Source: Sphingomonadales bacterium UBA6174 (GTDB lineage: Bacteria > Pseudomonadota > Alphaproteobacteria > Sphingomonadales > Sphingomonadaceae). Taken from it: a stretch of 41,837 bases of DNA. The translations under genes were made by a program, and so were the position numbers. The notes beneath the pieces were generated by a model. That model saw nothing but the letters and a program-made list of their open reading frames with translations. It ran no database searches and was not told the DNA's origin. Below are positions 8,531 to 17,496 of the stretch, one piece after another (positions within the stretch are counted from its first letter, which is position 1; each line of letters begins with the position of its first letter). Location: NCBI GenBank assembly GCA_002422945.1, contig DITW01000071.1, forward strand, positions 222-42,058, given 5' to 3'.

Positions 8531-10012
8531 TTAGGGTTTGGAACGCGATGGCCGGAGTGCGTCGAGCGGGTGGACTGCCCGCACATTGGGCGCGAAGCCT
8601 CCAAGCGATGGGTTGACCAGCGACCAGCGAATCGGGCGGAACAGCGGGATGAACGGCAAATTTTCAACATAAGAGGTGGCAGCCTCTTGCAGGGCATCGC
8701 TACGCGCCTGTGATGTCGCGGCATTACGGGCTTCGATCATCTTATTATCGGCGAAATGGTCGCAAATTTTCATCGGCGTGCAGGCGAACTGGCGGAGATA
8801 CCATCCGGCGGTATCGGTGGGAGTCACTGCGTCGATGAGCCAGAGATCGGCATCCGCCATATTGCTGCGCTGGATTTCGACGCCGATTTGCGCCCATTGT
8901 TGGCGTAGCAATTTGAACAGCAGGTCACTGCCATGGCCATTGGGCAGGGCGATATGCAATGTCGGGATGATGTTGCCGGCCTTGGCCCATTCGGCGACCT
9001 GCGCCTTTGCAAACATTTGCCGTTCATCCTGTGAAAAATTGCTCCATTGATAGGGTGGCGCAGTCTGCAAGTCGGGCAAATGTTGCGGCAGAAGTGCGTC
9101 TTGTGCAAACTCCGTGGGCAAGTCCATCGCGCGCAATAAAGCCTTTCGGTCGATCGCCATGGCCAAGGATCGGCGGATCGAAGGTTCTTGCAGCATCGCC
9201 TCTTTATTGCCGATCACTAAACCATATAGGCCATTGGCGGGATCGATCTGCACCTGACGGGCGTTGATCCGCGCGGCGGAAATCAAAGGCCAATCCGTTA
9301 ACCGTCCACCCAGCACTAATTGGGTCCAGCCACGGGCGAATCGCGTGACGGCGCGGGATGCTGTTTCCGCGCGGATCGTCATAGCAGGCTGGAAGCGTTC
9401 GGCACCCTCCGGCACGACTACGCTATCCAGCCTGACGGGCGACAATTGCCAGCCATGGATTGTCCTGGCCGTGACTTTTAACGGGCCGGTGCCGATGGTG
9501 CTGCGTTTGAACAACAACGCGGCTTCTGGCTGCGCGAGCATATTCAGCAAATCGGGTCTCGCGGCCTTTAACCGGATTTCGATAACCTGAGGGGTCACAG
9601 CCCGGATCGATTCGACGGTATCAAATTGTGGCGAGAGGCGATTGCGGGGATTGTGCAGCAAGGCCTTGCGTAGCCGATCGGCAATGGCCTCTGCCGTCAA
9701 CCACGCAGGGCGTGCGCTGTCTTCATCACCATCGGTTAGGCGGAAGATGAGGCTGCGACCCTCATCGACCACCGCCCATCGGCTGGCCAGTCCGGCCTGA
9801 ATCTGGCCGGTGGCATCAAAACGTACCAGCCCCTGCGATGTGGCGGAAAGCAAAACGGATTGCGTATCGTTGAGTGGAGTGGTGACGGGGTCTGCGATCG
9901 CCAATTTCTTGCCAATCAGAGTCGCATCGAGTCGATCATGCCTTTTGTCGCCGCATGATGCCAGCAGCGCCAGCAGGGATAGGGTGCATGCGAGGGCGGT
10001 CGGCTTCATCAT
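8531..10012 (-). CDS. Family-5 solute-binding lipoprotein of an ABC-type peptide transporter (second of tandem pair)
   Basis: 493 residues on the minus strand; MM start at 10012. The signal peptide ends in a lipobox (LLALLASCGDK, Cys20), so it is likely a membrane-anchored binding protein. The body has the family-5 (oligopeptide/dipeptide) fold pattern, including LFKRSTIGTGPLKV, a RSLAMAIDRKALLRAM helix and a C-terminal YVENLPFIPLFRPIRWSLV segment. It overlaps the 521-residue paralogue upstream by four bases. No permease or ATPase gene is next to it, so the partner is unknown. Sequence is clearly diverged from the neighbouring paralogue, so the pair is not a recent duplication. Confidence 0.85.
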   Translation of the reverse strand: MMKPTALACTLSLLALLASCGDKRHDRLDATLIGKKLAIADPVTTPLNDTQSVLLSATSQGLVRFDATGQIQAGLASRWAVVDEGRSLIFRLTDGDEDSARPAWLTAEAIADRLRKALLHNPRNRLSPQFDTVESIRAVTPQVIEIRLKAARPDLLNMLAQPEAALLFKRSTIGTGPLKVTARTIHGWQLSPVRLDSVVVPEGAERFQPAMTIRAETASRAVTRFARGWTQLVLGGRLTDWPLISAARINARQVQIDPANGLYGLVIGNKEAMLQEPSIRRSLAMAIDRKALLRAMDLPTEFAQDALLPQHLPDLQTAPPYQWSNFSQDERQMFAKAQVAEWAKAGNIIPTLHIALPNGHGSDLLFKLLRQQWAQIGVEIQRSNMADADLWLIDAVTPTDTAGWYLRQFACTPMKICDHFADNKMIEARNAATSQARSDALQEAATSYVENLPFIPLFRPIRWSLVNPSLGGFAPNVRAVHPLDALRPSRSKP

Positions 10013-11574
10013 CTATGGGCGTTTCCGACGGTCAGGCTGAGGGTGCGGCTGGGATGAACATTGATCGGATTATCCTGCCATCCGATGACGCGTGGGGCAA
10101 CCAATGCGCGGGCAGCATTGTGATAAATGGTGATAATCGGCGCATCGAATATCAGTTGTTGTTCGGCAAGCCGCATCATGTGTGCGCGTTGGGTAGGGTT
10201 GGCGGTATTCAGCGCCCGATCCAGCGCGGCATCGAAGGCGGGACTGTGATAGCCTGCGTAGTTCAATGCGGTGGCACTGGAATGATGAACCATCAGCATG
10301 TTTTCCGGCGTTGGCATGTCGGCGACCCATCCAGCCCGCGCGATCTGAAAATCGCCGCGCCGCATGGCGGCGAAATGCAGGCTCGCCTCACTGTTGAACA
10401 GAGAAATTTCGACCCCCAGCGGCGCCCACATGGCAGCTACCGCCGTCGCGATACGTCGATGATCGCGATCACTGTTGAAGCGCAAGGTCGCGCGTAGAGG
10501 GTGTGCAGGACCATAGCCCGCCTGCGCCAACAGGTCGCGGGCCGTGGCCTGCCGTTTGGCCATCGGCCAATTTTCCCAATCGGGCTTGAGCAGCGGCAGG
10601 CCAAGGCCGAGGGGCAGGATGCCCCATGCGGGCTTTACCCCGGCGCGTATCAGTCGATGGGCGATCCAGTCACGGTCGACAGTCATCGAGAGCGCGCGGC
10701 GCACCCGGACATCGTCAAATGGCGGCTGACGGGTATTGAGCGTGAGATAATAGGTTGCGATCATTGGCGAGGTATGGACTGATTTACCAAGGCTTTTCAC
10801 CAGATCATCGAAACGAGAAGGCGGAAAATCGGCGGTTGTATCTGCCTGTCCGGTCTGAAAACGCCGCAATGCCGTCAATTTGTCGGCCACGGGCAGCCAG
10901 CGGATATAAGGCACCTGTGGTTTACCACCATGCCAAGAGGGATTGGGTTCTAGCAGCATATGGTCGTTCAACTGCCAATCGCGGAGGCGATAGGCGCCAG
11001 ACGTGACCAATGGCCGTTCGCTCGTCCAAAGATCTGCCCGAGCGGCGATGCGGTGTATGGGCAGGGCTGCCATCGCCGGTTGCGCCATCAGATCAGGCAG
11101 TGATGGGTCCGGACGGCGTAACTGGACCTTGATCAGATCGGATTGTGTCGCGACCACATTGGCGATGCCGTCGAACAACTCCCGTGTTGGGGTGGCGGTG
11201 GCAGGCGCGCGCAGGCGTTGAAAAACCTGTGCAAAGATGGGGGCGGTGATCGGGGTGCCATCTGAGAAGCGCGCATTTGGGCGCAGTTTGAACGACCAGA
11301 TCAATCCATCTGGCGATACTGTCCATGCGCACGCGATGCCGGGTTCGATTTCACCCTTGCCGTTGAAGCGAGTGAGGCCCTCGAACAGATCCATTGCGAC
11401 CCGACTGGATGCGACGTCGGATATTTTCTGCGGGTCGAGGCTTTTGGCGTCATCTTCCGATAAGCGGAACAATGTATCGGCAGGCAAGGTCTGGGGGGCG
11501 GTTGACCTCTCCGGCTTGCACGCCGCTAGCCCCAGCATGAAGAGCAGGCCAAGCGCAACCGCCCGAAATGTCAT
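10009..11574 (-). CDS. Family-5 solute-binding lipoprotein of an ABC-type peptide transporter (first of tandem pair)
   Basis: 521 residues; ATG at 11574 overlaps the nadE stop by four bases. A lipoprotein signal (GLLFMLGLAACKPE, Cys19) precedes a canonical family-5 N-terminus: LSEDDAKSLDPQKISDVASS, DLFEGLTRFN and WSFKLRPNARFSDGTPITA, the last being the family signature. VRRALSMTVDRDWIAHRLI and the C-terminal EQQLIFDAPIITIYH also match the DppA/OppA fold. It is closer to the classical family than the downstream paralogue. Both genes look translationally coupled to nadE, an unusual association with no transporter core genes in the window. Confidence 0.88.
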   Translation of the reverse strand: MTFRAVALGLLFMLGLAACKPERSTAPQTLPADTLFRLSEDDAKSLDPQKISDVASSRVAMDLFEGLTRFNGKGEIEPGIACAWTVSPDGLIWSFKLRPNARFSDGTPITAPIFAQVFQRLRAPATATPTRELFDGIANVVATQSDLIKVQLRRPDPSLPDLMAQPAMAALPIHRIAARADLWTSERPLVTSGAYRLRDWQLNDHMLLEPNPSWHGGKPQVPYIRWLPVADKLTALRRFQTGQADTTADFPPSRFDDLVKSLGKSVHTSPMIATYYLTLNTRQPPFDDVRVRRALSMTVDRDWIAHRLIRAGVKPAWGILPLGLGLPLLKPDWENWPMAKRQATARDLLAQAGYGPAHPLRATLRFNSDRDHRRIATAVAAMWAPLGVEISLFNSEASLHFAAMRRGDFQIARAGWVADMPTPENMLMVHHSSATALNYAGYHSPAFDAALDRALNTANPTQRAHMMRLAEQQLIFDAPIITIYHNAARALVAPRVIGWQDNPINVHPSRTLSLTVGNAHR

Positions 11575-13223
11575 GCCGTGCGGAAGCCATTGGTGATGGG
11601 GTAGCGGCGGTCGCGGCCGAAATTGCGACGGCCCAGTTTGACGCCGGGAGGAGCTTGACGCCGCTTATATTCGGCAAGGCATAGCAAACGTTCCATTCGC
11701 GCCACCATTTCGCGGTCGAAACCGCGGTCAGCGACCTCATCGACCGACAGCTCTTCCTCAACTAGCGCATGGAGGACCGGATCCAGCACCTCATAGGGTG
11801 GAAGGCTATCCTCATCCTTCTGATCAGGGCGTAATTCGGCGCTGGGCGGCTTGGTGATGACGCTATCGGGCATGACCGGACCATCCGGCCCAAGGCCGAG
11901 CCGTGGCTTATGGGCGTTGCGCCAGCGGCTGACATCGAAAACGGTCAGCTTATAAGCGTCTTTTAGGACATTATAGCCGCCGGCCATATCGCCATAGATG
12001 GTGGCATAGCCGACCGACATCTCGCTTTTGTTACCGGTTGTCAGCAACATATGGCCAAATTTGTTGGACATCGCCATCAAGGTCACGCCCCGGATGCGGG
12101 ACTGGATATTTTCTTCGGTCAAATCGGCATTTTTGCCGGCAAAAATATCGCCAAGCATATGGCCAAAGGCCTGAACGGCCGGTTGAATCGGGACGTTGTC
12201 GAGCCGACAGCCGAGCAATCTGGCGCATTCAGCCGCATCATCCAGCGATTCTTGAGAGGTGAAGCGGGAAGGGAGCATGACGCACCACACCCGGTCGGCC
12301 CCTAGCGCATCGACGGCGACAGCAGCGGAAAGGGCCGAATCAATTCCGCCGGACAGGCCAAGGACGACGCCGGGGAAGCGATTGACGTTCACATAGTCCC
12401 GCAAGCCGATCATCATCGCATGATAAATATCGGCCGGTGCCGGATCGAGTTGTGCAATGGGACCGGTGCTGCACACCCAGCCATTAGCTGTGCGCTGCCA
12501 GATTGTGGAAACGACGGCCTCTTCCCAGTCGGGCAATTGTACGGCGATACTGCCATCTTTGTTGGTGATGAAGGAGGAGCCATCGAACACGACTTCATCC
12601 TGTCCGCCAACGCGGTTGAGATAGGCAAGTGGCAGGCCGCTTTGGCGCACCCGATCCGCAACGAGTTCCCGGCGCAGATCGTCCTTGTCGATTTCATAGG
12701 GGCTGCCGTTCGGGACGAGCAGCAATTCCGCGCCTTGCTGGCGCAGATGATCGATCACATCGGGTGTCCAGATGTCTTCGCAGATGGGCAGGCCGAGCTT
12801 TATGCCCCGGAATTCAACCGGTTCCGGCAAGGGGCCGGGTTCGAAAAGACGCTTTTCATCGAAGGTGCCGTAATTGGGCAATTGATGCTTGATGCGGATG
12901 GCCGCGATTTTCCCGCCATCAAGCAAGCATAATATATTGTGTAGCCGTCCTTCATCCATCATCACCGAACCGACCAGCATGGCCGGACCGCCATCTGCGG
13001 TATCCTGTGCCAGTTCGCCCATCATCCTTTCGGCTCGGGCGATCAGCGCGGGTTTCATCACCAGATCTTCCGGCGGATAGCCAATTAGCTGCATTTCCGG
13101 ATAGAGGATGAGGTCCGCCCCTTCATGGGCGCGACGGATGTTGCGAATCGCTTCCACATTGGCCGCGAGGTCGCCAACGCGCTGTGAAAGTTGTGCAAGC
13201 ACGATATTAAGCTGCTGTGTCAT
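11571..13223 (-). CDS. nadE: Glutamine-dependent NAD+ synthetase
   Basis: 550 residues from the ATG at 13223 (MTQQLNIVLAQ); the frame is open for 33 codons further upstream but those do not look family-like. The N-terminal nitrilase-type amidase domain (1 to about 260) shows the Glu-Lys-Cys triad: Glu43 in YPEMQ, Lys112 in RIKHQLPNYG and Cys148 in LPICEDIW. It releases ammonia from glutamine. The C-terminal synthetase domain carries the ATP pyrophosphatase loop LSGGIDSALSA and TTGNKSEMSVGYATIYGD, and makes NAD+ from deamido-NAD+. It is divergent from prs across about 104 bases and heads an operon with the two binding-protein genes. Confidence 0.97.
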   Translation of the reverse strand: MTQQLNIVLAQLSQRVGDLAANVEAIRNIRRAHEGADLILYPEMQLIGYPPEDLVMKPALIARAERMMGELAQDTADGGPAMLVGSVMMDEGRLHNILCLLDGGKIAAIRIKHQLPNYGTFDEKRLFEPGPLPEPVEFRGIKLGLPICEDIWTPDVIDHLRQQGAELLLVPNGSPYEIDKDDLRRELVADRVRQSGLPLAYLNRVGGQDEVVFDGSSFITNKDGSIAVQLPDWEEAVVSTIWQRTANGWVCSTGPIAQLDPAPADIYHAMMIGLRDYVNVNRFPGVVLGLSGGIDSALSAAVAVDALGADRVWCVMLPSRFTSQESLDDAAECARLLGCRLDNVPIQPAVQAFGHMLGDIFAGKNADLTEENIQSRIRGVTLMAMSNKFGHMLLTTGNKSEMSVGYATIYGDMAGGYNVLKDAYKLTVFDVSRWRNAHKPRLGLGPDGPVMPDSVITKPPSAELRPDQKDEDSLPPYEVLDPVLHALVEEELSVDEVADRGFDREMVARMERLLCLAEYKRRQAPPGVKLGRRNFGRDRRYPITNGFRTA

Positions 13224-13327
13224 TACAAAAGCTTTAGCATTTACGCGCAAGCGGGCAACCACCCCCTTTCCCCCGGCGGCCATGATGGCTAAGGAGACCC
13301 CCAATAATCCGCGCGGGGACATTGAAT

Positions 13328-14263
13328 ATGAAACTTCTCACCGGCAATTCCAATCAGCCGTTGGCCAAGGCAATCAGCGAGTATCTCGAAATTCCGCTGA
13401 CCGATGCATCGGTTCGTCGCTTCGCCGATGAAGAGGTGTTTGTCGAAATTCACGAAAATGTGCGTGGTGAGGATGTGTTCGTCCTGCAGTCGACGGCCTA
13501 TCCGGCCAATGACAATTTGATGGAATTGTTGATCTGTATCGATGCCCTCAAGCGGGCATCGGCGCGACGCATCACGGCGGTGCTGCCCTATTTCGGCTAT
13601 GCGCGCCAAGACCGGAAACCGGGGCCGCGCGCGCCGATTTCCGCCAAGCTGGTCGCCAATCTGATCACGGTGGCAGGTGCCGATCGCGTCCTTTCGGTCG
13701 ATCTGCATGCTGGTCAGATTCAGGGCTTCTTTGATATCCCGACCGACAATCTTTATGCTGCCCCAGTGATGGCGGCGGACATTGAGGCGCGTTTCGGCAG
13801 CCGCAATATCATGGTCGTTTCACCTGACGTTGGCGGCGTGGTCCGCGCCCGTGCGCTGGCCAAGCGGCTCAACAATGCGCCGCTGGCGATTGTCGACAAG
13901 CGGCGCGAGCGGGCTGGCGAATCGGAGGTGATGAACATCATCGGTGATGTGGCAGGCCGATTCTGCATTCTGATCGATGACATTGTCGATTCGGCGGGGA
14001 CATTGTGTAATGCCGCTGCCGCATTGAAGGCGGCTGGTGCAGAGGAAGTCGTGGCTTATTGCACCCATGGCGTTCTTTCTGGCGCTGCGGTTGCCCGTGT
14101 GACGGGCTCACAGTTGAGCGAATTGGTGATTACCGATACGATTGGTGCCAATGCGAAAGTCGCGGACGCATCTAATATCCGCCATTTGACGATTGCCCCA
14201 TTATTGGGTGAAGCGATCAAGCGTATTGCCGATGAAACATCGGTGTCGAGCCTGTTCGACTGA
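13328..14263 (+). CDS. prs: Ribose-phosphate pyrophosphokinase (PRPP synthetase)
   Basis: 311 residues from the ATG at 13328 (MKLLTGNSNQ), eight bases after GGGGA at 13315-13319; an in-frame TTG six bases earlier is unlikely. The enzyme makes PRPP from ribose 5-phosphate and ATP, feeding purine, pyrimidine, His, Trp and NAD synthesis. Key elements are YFGYARQDRKPGPRAPISAK (ATP/flexible loop), DLHAGQIQGFFDIPTDNLYA and the PRPP-binding loop CILIDDIVDSAGTLCNAA. The neighbouring nadE also serves NAD synthesis, a pathway that uses PRPP; the two are divergently arranged. Confidence 0.97.
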   Translation: MKLLTGNSNQPLAKAISEYLEIPLTDASVRRFADEEVFVEIHENVRGEDVFVLQSTAYPANDNLMELLICIDALKRASARRITAVLPYFGYARQDRKPGPRAPISAKLVANLITVAGADRVLSVDLHAGQIQGFFDIPTDNLYAAPVMAADIEARFGSRNIMVVSPDVGGVVRARALAKRLNNAPLAIVDKRRERAGESEVMNIIGDVAGRFCILIDDIVDSAGTLCNAAAALKAAGAEEVVAYCTHGVLSGAAVARVTGSQLSELVITDTIGANAKVADASNIRHLTIAPLLGEAIKRIADETSVSSLFD

Positions 14264-14270
14264 TCGTTAT

Positions 14271-15074
14271 ATGATGCAGCCAGCCCAATTCGACGCCTAT
14301 CTGGTCCGACTTGGGCTGGGGCATTTGCCGAAGGCGAATGAGGAAGGGTTGGCCGTTCTCCAGCGCGCCCATCGTCTGGCGATTCCTTTCGAGAATTTCG
14401 ACATCCATTTGGGGCGCGGTATCAGCATCGCTCTTGATCGGGTGGTCGACAAGCTCGTGTGCAGCAAGCGCGGCGGTTATTGCTTTGAACATAACGCCCT
14501 TTTTTCGGCAGCTTTGACGGTATTGGGCTTCAATGTGCAGCCAGTACTGGCGCGGGTCTGGTTGGTGAGCGCGCCTGGTGTTGTGCCACCCCGGACCCAT
14601 GTCCTGTCGCTCGTGACGTTGGGGGACCGGCAGTGGATCGCGGATGCGGGCTTTGGCGGTGGCTATGCTCCGCCCATACCGCTTGAAACCGACCGCGAAG
14701 TTGAAGGACCTGATGGCGGACGTCACCGGTTGGTGCTGGATAGCAATCATGGCTGGATGTTGGAGCGTGAAGGCAGCGATGGCTGGCGACCGCAGTTCAG
14801 TTTTGCCCTAGATGCCGTTTATGACAGTGACCTTGTAATGAGCAATCATTGGACATCGACATCGCCTGATTCGCGCTTTGTGCGCCATCGTATCGCCAGT
14901 ATGGTGCTGCCCCATGGCATGGCGGCATTACAGGATCGCCGGTACACGCGGTCGAGCTTGACCGATAAGGTCGATAGCGAAATTACCAGCGCTCGCATGC
15001 TGCAGATGCGGTTGAGCCTCGTCTTTGGCATTGATCTTCAGCACGACGAGATTGCGGCGCTCAATCTTTTTTAA
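14271..15074 (+). CDS. nat: Arylamine N-acetyltransferase
   Basis: 267 residues from the ATG at 14271 (a second ATG follows at once at 14274), eight bases after prs. NAT enzymes acetylate aromatic amines and hydrazines with acetyl-CoA through a Cys-His-Asp triad. Here these are Cys71 in KRGGYCFEHN, His110 in PPRTHVLSLV and Asp125 in IADAGFGG. AIPFENFDIHLGR (38-50) is also diagnostic. Length agrees with the bacterial family. The physiological substrate is unknown. No strong ribosome-binding site is visible, suggesting coupling to prs translation. Confidence 0.95.
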   Translation: MMQPAQFDAYLVRLGLGHLPKANEEGLAVLQRAHRLAIPFENFDIHLGRGISIALDRVVDKLVCSKRGGYCFEHNALFSAALTVLGFNVQPVLARVWLVSAPGVVPPRTHVLSLVTLGDRQWIADAGFGGGYAPPIPLETDREVEGPDGGRHRLVLDSNHGWMLEREGSDGWRPQFSFALDAVYDSDLVMSNHWTSTSPDSRFVRHRIASMVLPHGMAALQDRRYTRSSLTDKVDSEITSARMLQMRLSLVFGIDLQHDEIAALNLF

Positions 15075-15079
15075 CGGCC

Positions 15080-15123
15080 CCGATGGGGGGGAAGTGATAT
15101 GATCAACCCCATTTCCCCATCGG
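15080..15123. terminator. Inverted repeat between convergent nat and phaZ
   Basis: CCGATGGGG (from 15080) and CCCCATCGG (to 15123) form a nine-base stem with a long loop, placed between the stops of two convergent genes. There is no T-run after either arm, so it is a possible bidirectional terminator rather than a classic intrinsic one. Confidence 0.45.
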
Positions 15124-15137
15124 ACCGATGATTTGGT

Positions 15138-16487
15138 TTATGCCTTCGCCTTGCCAGCCCGCTTGGCTGGTTTTGCTGTGTCGGAGATTGGTTTAGCTGC
15201 GATGGGTGATGCACTGACCGGTATTGCGGTCAATGTTGTATCGCTCTTCGACGCTGCAGCTGTTGCCTTAGCTTCATGACTGGCGATCCATTCTTCCACA
15301 ACCGGCGCGATTTCTTCCCGCCAGCGGCGACCGTTGAAGATACCGTAATGACCAACATGCTCAGCAATCATGTATTTTTTCAGATCTTCTGGCAGGCTGG
15401 TTGAAATATTCAGCGCAGCCTTTGTCTGGCCGAGGCCAGAAATATCGTCATTTTCGCCCTCAATCGCAAGCAATGCTGTGCGCGCGATCGCCTTGGCGTC
15501 GACCAGCGTATCGCGGTGCATCAACTCACCCTTGGGTAGCTTGTGATTTTGGAAAACGACATCGACAGTCTGTAGATAGAATGCCGCATCCATGTCGCAG
15601 ACTGAACGATATTCATCGTAAAATGCCTTGGTGGCGTCGGCGCTCTCATCGTCGCCCGCGACCAGATGCTTGAACATCTCCCAATGGCTCATCAAATGGT
15701 TACCAAGATTCATGGTCATGAAACCGGCTAGCTGCATGAATCCCGGATAGACGCGACGACCAGCACCGGCATAATTCTGCGGCACGGTCGCGACGACATT
15801 ATGCTCGAACCAGCTAAGTGGGCGTTCGGTTGCGAGTTGATTGACTGCAGTCGGCGATTCGCGCGTGTCGATCGGACCACCCATCATTGTCATGGTGACC
15901 GGTGCGCAAGGGTCGTTGGCAGCGTTCATCAACGCAGTCGCGGCAAAAGCAGGTACGGTCGGCTGGCAAACGGCCAGCAAATGTGCGCCCGGTCCGATTT
16001 CTCGGACGAAGTCGATGACATAATCGATATAATCGTCGAGGTCGAAATTACCGTCCTTCAGCGATACATCCCGGGCATCGCGCCAGTCGGTGATGTAAAC
16101 ATCCTGCGTGAGCAGCAGGCGTTCAACCGTGCCGCGCAACAATGTCGCATAATGGCCCGACATCGGGGCTACGATCAGCAGACGGGGCTGGCCGGTGACG
16201 CCTTCTTTGCGGAAATGCTTAAGCTGGCCGAACGGCTTGCGCAGCACGATTTCTTCGGTAACGGCGACCGTCTTGCCATCCACCACAGTTTCCGTCAGCC
16301 CGAATGCTGGTTTACCACGCGGTGCCGCAGCATGGGCGAACACGTCAAGGCCAGAGGCGACCAATGGGCCCATTGCGGAGTAGCCAAACGGATTTGCCGG
16401 GTTTTGGAGCCATTGGGAGCCGATGTTAGCGATGGCGCTGGCACCCGCTAAAAGGTTCTTCTGAGCTTCGTAGGCAGTGTAAAGCAT
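15138..16487 (-). CDS. phaZ: Intracellular polyhydroxybutyrate depolymerase
   Basis: 449 residues on the minus strand from the ATG at 16487. This is the intracellular PHB depolymerase family, an alpha/beta hydrolase that mobilises stored polyester granules. The nucleophile is a cysteine rather than serine: LAVCQPTVPA (Cys174) in place of the lipase box. The acid and base are probably the Asp in AIEGENDDISG and the His in HVGHYGIFNGRRW. N-terminal MLYTAYEAQKNLLAGA is typical. The last 45 residues are an Ala/Lys/Pro/Ser-rich tail (for example AKPISDTAKPAKRAGKAKA), reminiscent of phasin/histone-like tails that touch granules or DNA. No other pha gene is in the window. Confidence 0.93.
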   Translation of the reverse strand: MLYTAYEAQKNLLAGASAIANIGSQWLQNPANPFGYSAMGPLVASGLDVFAHAAAPRGKPAFGLTETVVDGKTVAVTEEIVLRKPFGQLKHFRKEGVTGQPRLLIVAPMSGHYATLLRGTVERLLLTQDVYITDWRDARDVSLKDGNFDLDDYIDYVIDFVREIGPGAHLLAVCQPTVPAFAATALMNAANDPCAPVTMTMMGGPIDTRESPTAVNQLATERPLSWFEHNVVATVPQNYAGAGRRVYPGFMQLAGFMTMNLGNHLMSHWEMFKHLVAGDDESADATKAFYDEYRSVCDMDAAFYLQTVDVVFQNHKLPKGELMHRDTLVDAKAIARTALLAIEGENDDISGLGQTKAALNISTSLPEDLKKYMIAEHVGHYGIFNGRRWREEIAPVVEEWIASHEAKATAAASKSDTTLTAIPVSASPIAAKPISDTAKPAKRAGKAKA

Positions 16488-16510
16488 GTTGAAACGGCCC
16501 CAAAAACGCT

Positions 16511-16526
16511 GGAGGTAGATACCTCC
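16511..16526. promoter_or_regulatory. Perfect palindrome upstream of phaZ
   Basis: GGAGGTAGATACCTCC: two seven-base arms around GA, 24 bases upstream of the phaZ start codon, in the 190-base divergent gap between phaZ and the epimerase gene. It could be an operator or a leader hairpin that hides a Shine-Dalgarno-like GGAGG. Inferred from symmetry and position only. Confidence 0.4.
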
Positions 16527-16574
16527 TAGCTGCTACATTATTGATTGTATCATCTTACATTACCATCTTCGTTG

Positions 16575-16587
16575 CAATGCAGCATTG
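16575..16587. promoter_or_regulatory. Second palindrome in the phaZ/epimerase divergent region
   Basis: CAATGCAGCATTG is a perfect 13-base palindrome about 90 bases from each start codon. PhaR-type regulators of PHB genes are known to bind TGC-rich symmetric sites, so this is a possible operator; the assignment is an inference. Confidence 0.35.
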
Positions 16588-16677
16588 TCATTTCCAGCCT
16601 TTTTGTCAGGTAAGGTGGCACCCTGAATTGATTGAGCAATCTTGGGTTTTCTTAATTTTTATGTCAGAATGGTATAT

Positions 16678-17493
16678 ATGACGCGCCATTTGTTTATTTT
16701 TGGCTTGGGATTTTGCACTGGGCATTTGCGGCGTCACCTGCGTGATTCGAACTGGTCGATTGCTGCAACGCGGCGAAAGGCTGATGCCGATGCAATAGCG
16801 TTCGATGATCGTGATGCAGTCGAGCAGGCGCTGGCGCAGGCGACCCATATCATTTCCTCGGTGCCCCCTGCTGACGGAGAAGATCCGGTCTTGGCAAATT
16901 ATGCTGAAGCTATCGCGCGTTCACAGGCCCGGTGGGTTGGTTATCTCTCTTCAACAGGCGTTTATGGTGATTGTGGCGGGGCGTGGGTCGATGAAGCTGC
17001 GCCAACCGGTCATGGTCGTCGTAAAGATCGCGCGCAGGCCGATGCGGACTGGCTCGCGCTTGATCCGCAGCGTGTGCGGTGTTTTCGTTTGCCAGGCATC
17101 TATGGCCCGGGCCGCTCCCCTATCGCGCGTGCGCGCGCTGGCCAGATCCAGTGCGTAGATGTGCCGGGTCAGGTATTCAGCAGGGTGCATGTCGATGACA
17201 TTGTGGGGGCCGTTGTTGCTAGTTTCGAGCATGGTTTGCCGGGCGCCTATAATCTGACCGATGACGTGCCCGCGCCGCAGGCGGAGGTGAATGCCTATGC
17301 CTGCAAACTTATCGGCCATATGCCCCCGCCAATGATCGGTCTGGATGATCCCAGCCTGTCCCCCGCTGCTCGCGCCTTTTATGATGAAAATCGAAGGGTT
17401 GCGAATGGCAAAGCGAAACGACTATTGGGCTGGTCGCCACAATATCCGGACTATCGGGCAGGTTTGCAGATGTTATTACAGAGGGGGGAATAG
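16678..17493 (+). CDS. NAD(P)-binding epimerase/dehydratase-like protein (extended SDR)
   Basis: 271 residues from the ATG at 16678; an ATG at 16669 is in frame. The Rossmann start LFIFGLGFCTGHLRRHL (GxGxxxxG-like) is followed by HIISSVPPADG, YLSSTGVYGD and CFRLPGIYGPGRSPI, matching the YeeZ-like atypical SDRs. The classical YxxxK catalytic pair is not obvious; the region after STGVYGD holds GRRKDRAQAD instead. VHVDDIVGAVVASFE and a C-terminal AKRLLGWSPQYPDYRAGL support the family. Substrate unknown. The DUF808 gene starts three bases after its stop. Confidence 0.85.
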   Translation: MTRHLFIFGLGFCTGHLRRHLRDSNWSIAATRRKADADAIAFDDRDAVEQALAQATHIISSVPPADGEDPVLANYAEAIARSQARWVGYLSSTGVYGDCGGAWVDEAAPTGHGRRKDRAQADADWLALDPQRVRCFRLPGIYGPGRSPIARARAGQIQCVDVPGQVFSRVHVDDIVGAVVASFEHGLPGAYNLTDDVPAPQAEVNAYACKLIGHMPPPMIGLDDPSLSPAARAFYDENRRVANGKAKRLLGWSPQYPDYRAGLQMLLQRGE

Positions 17494-17496
17494 CAG

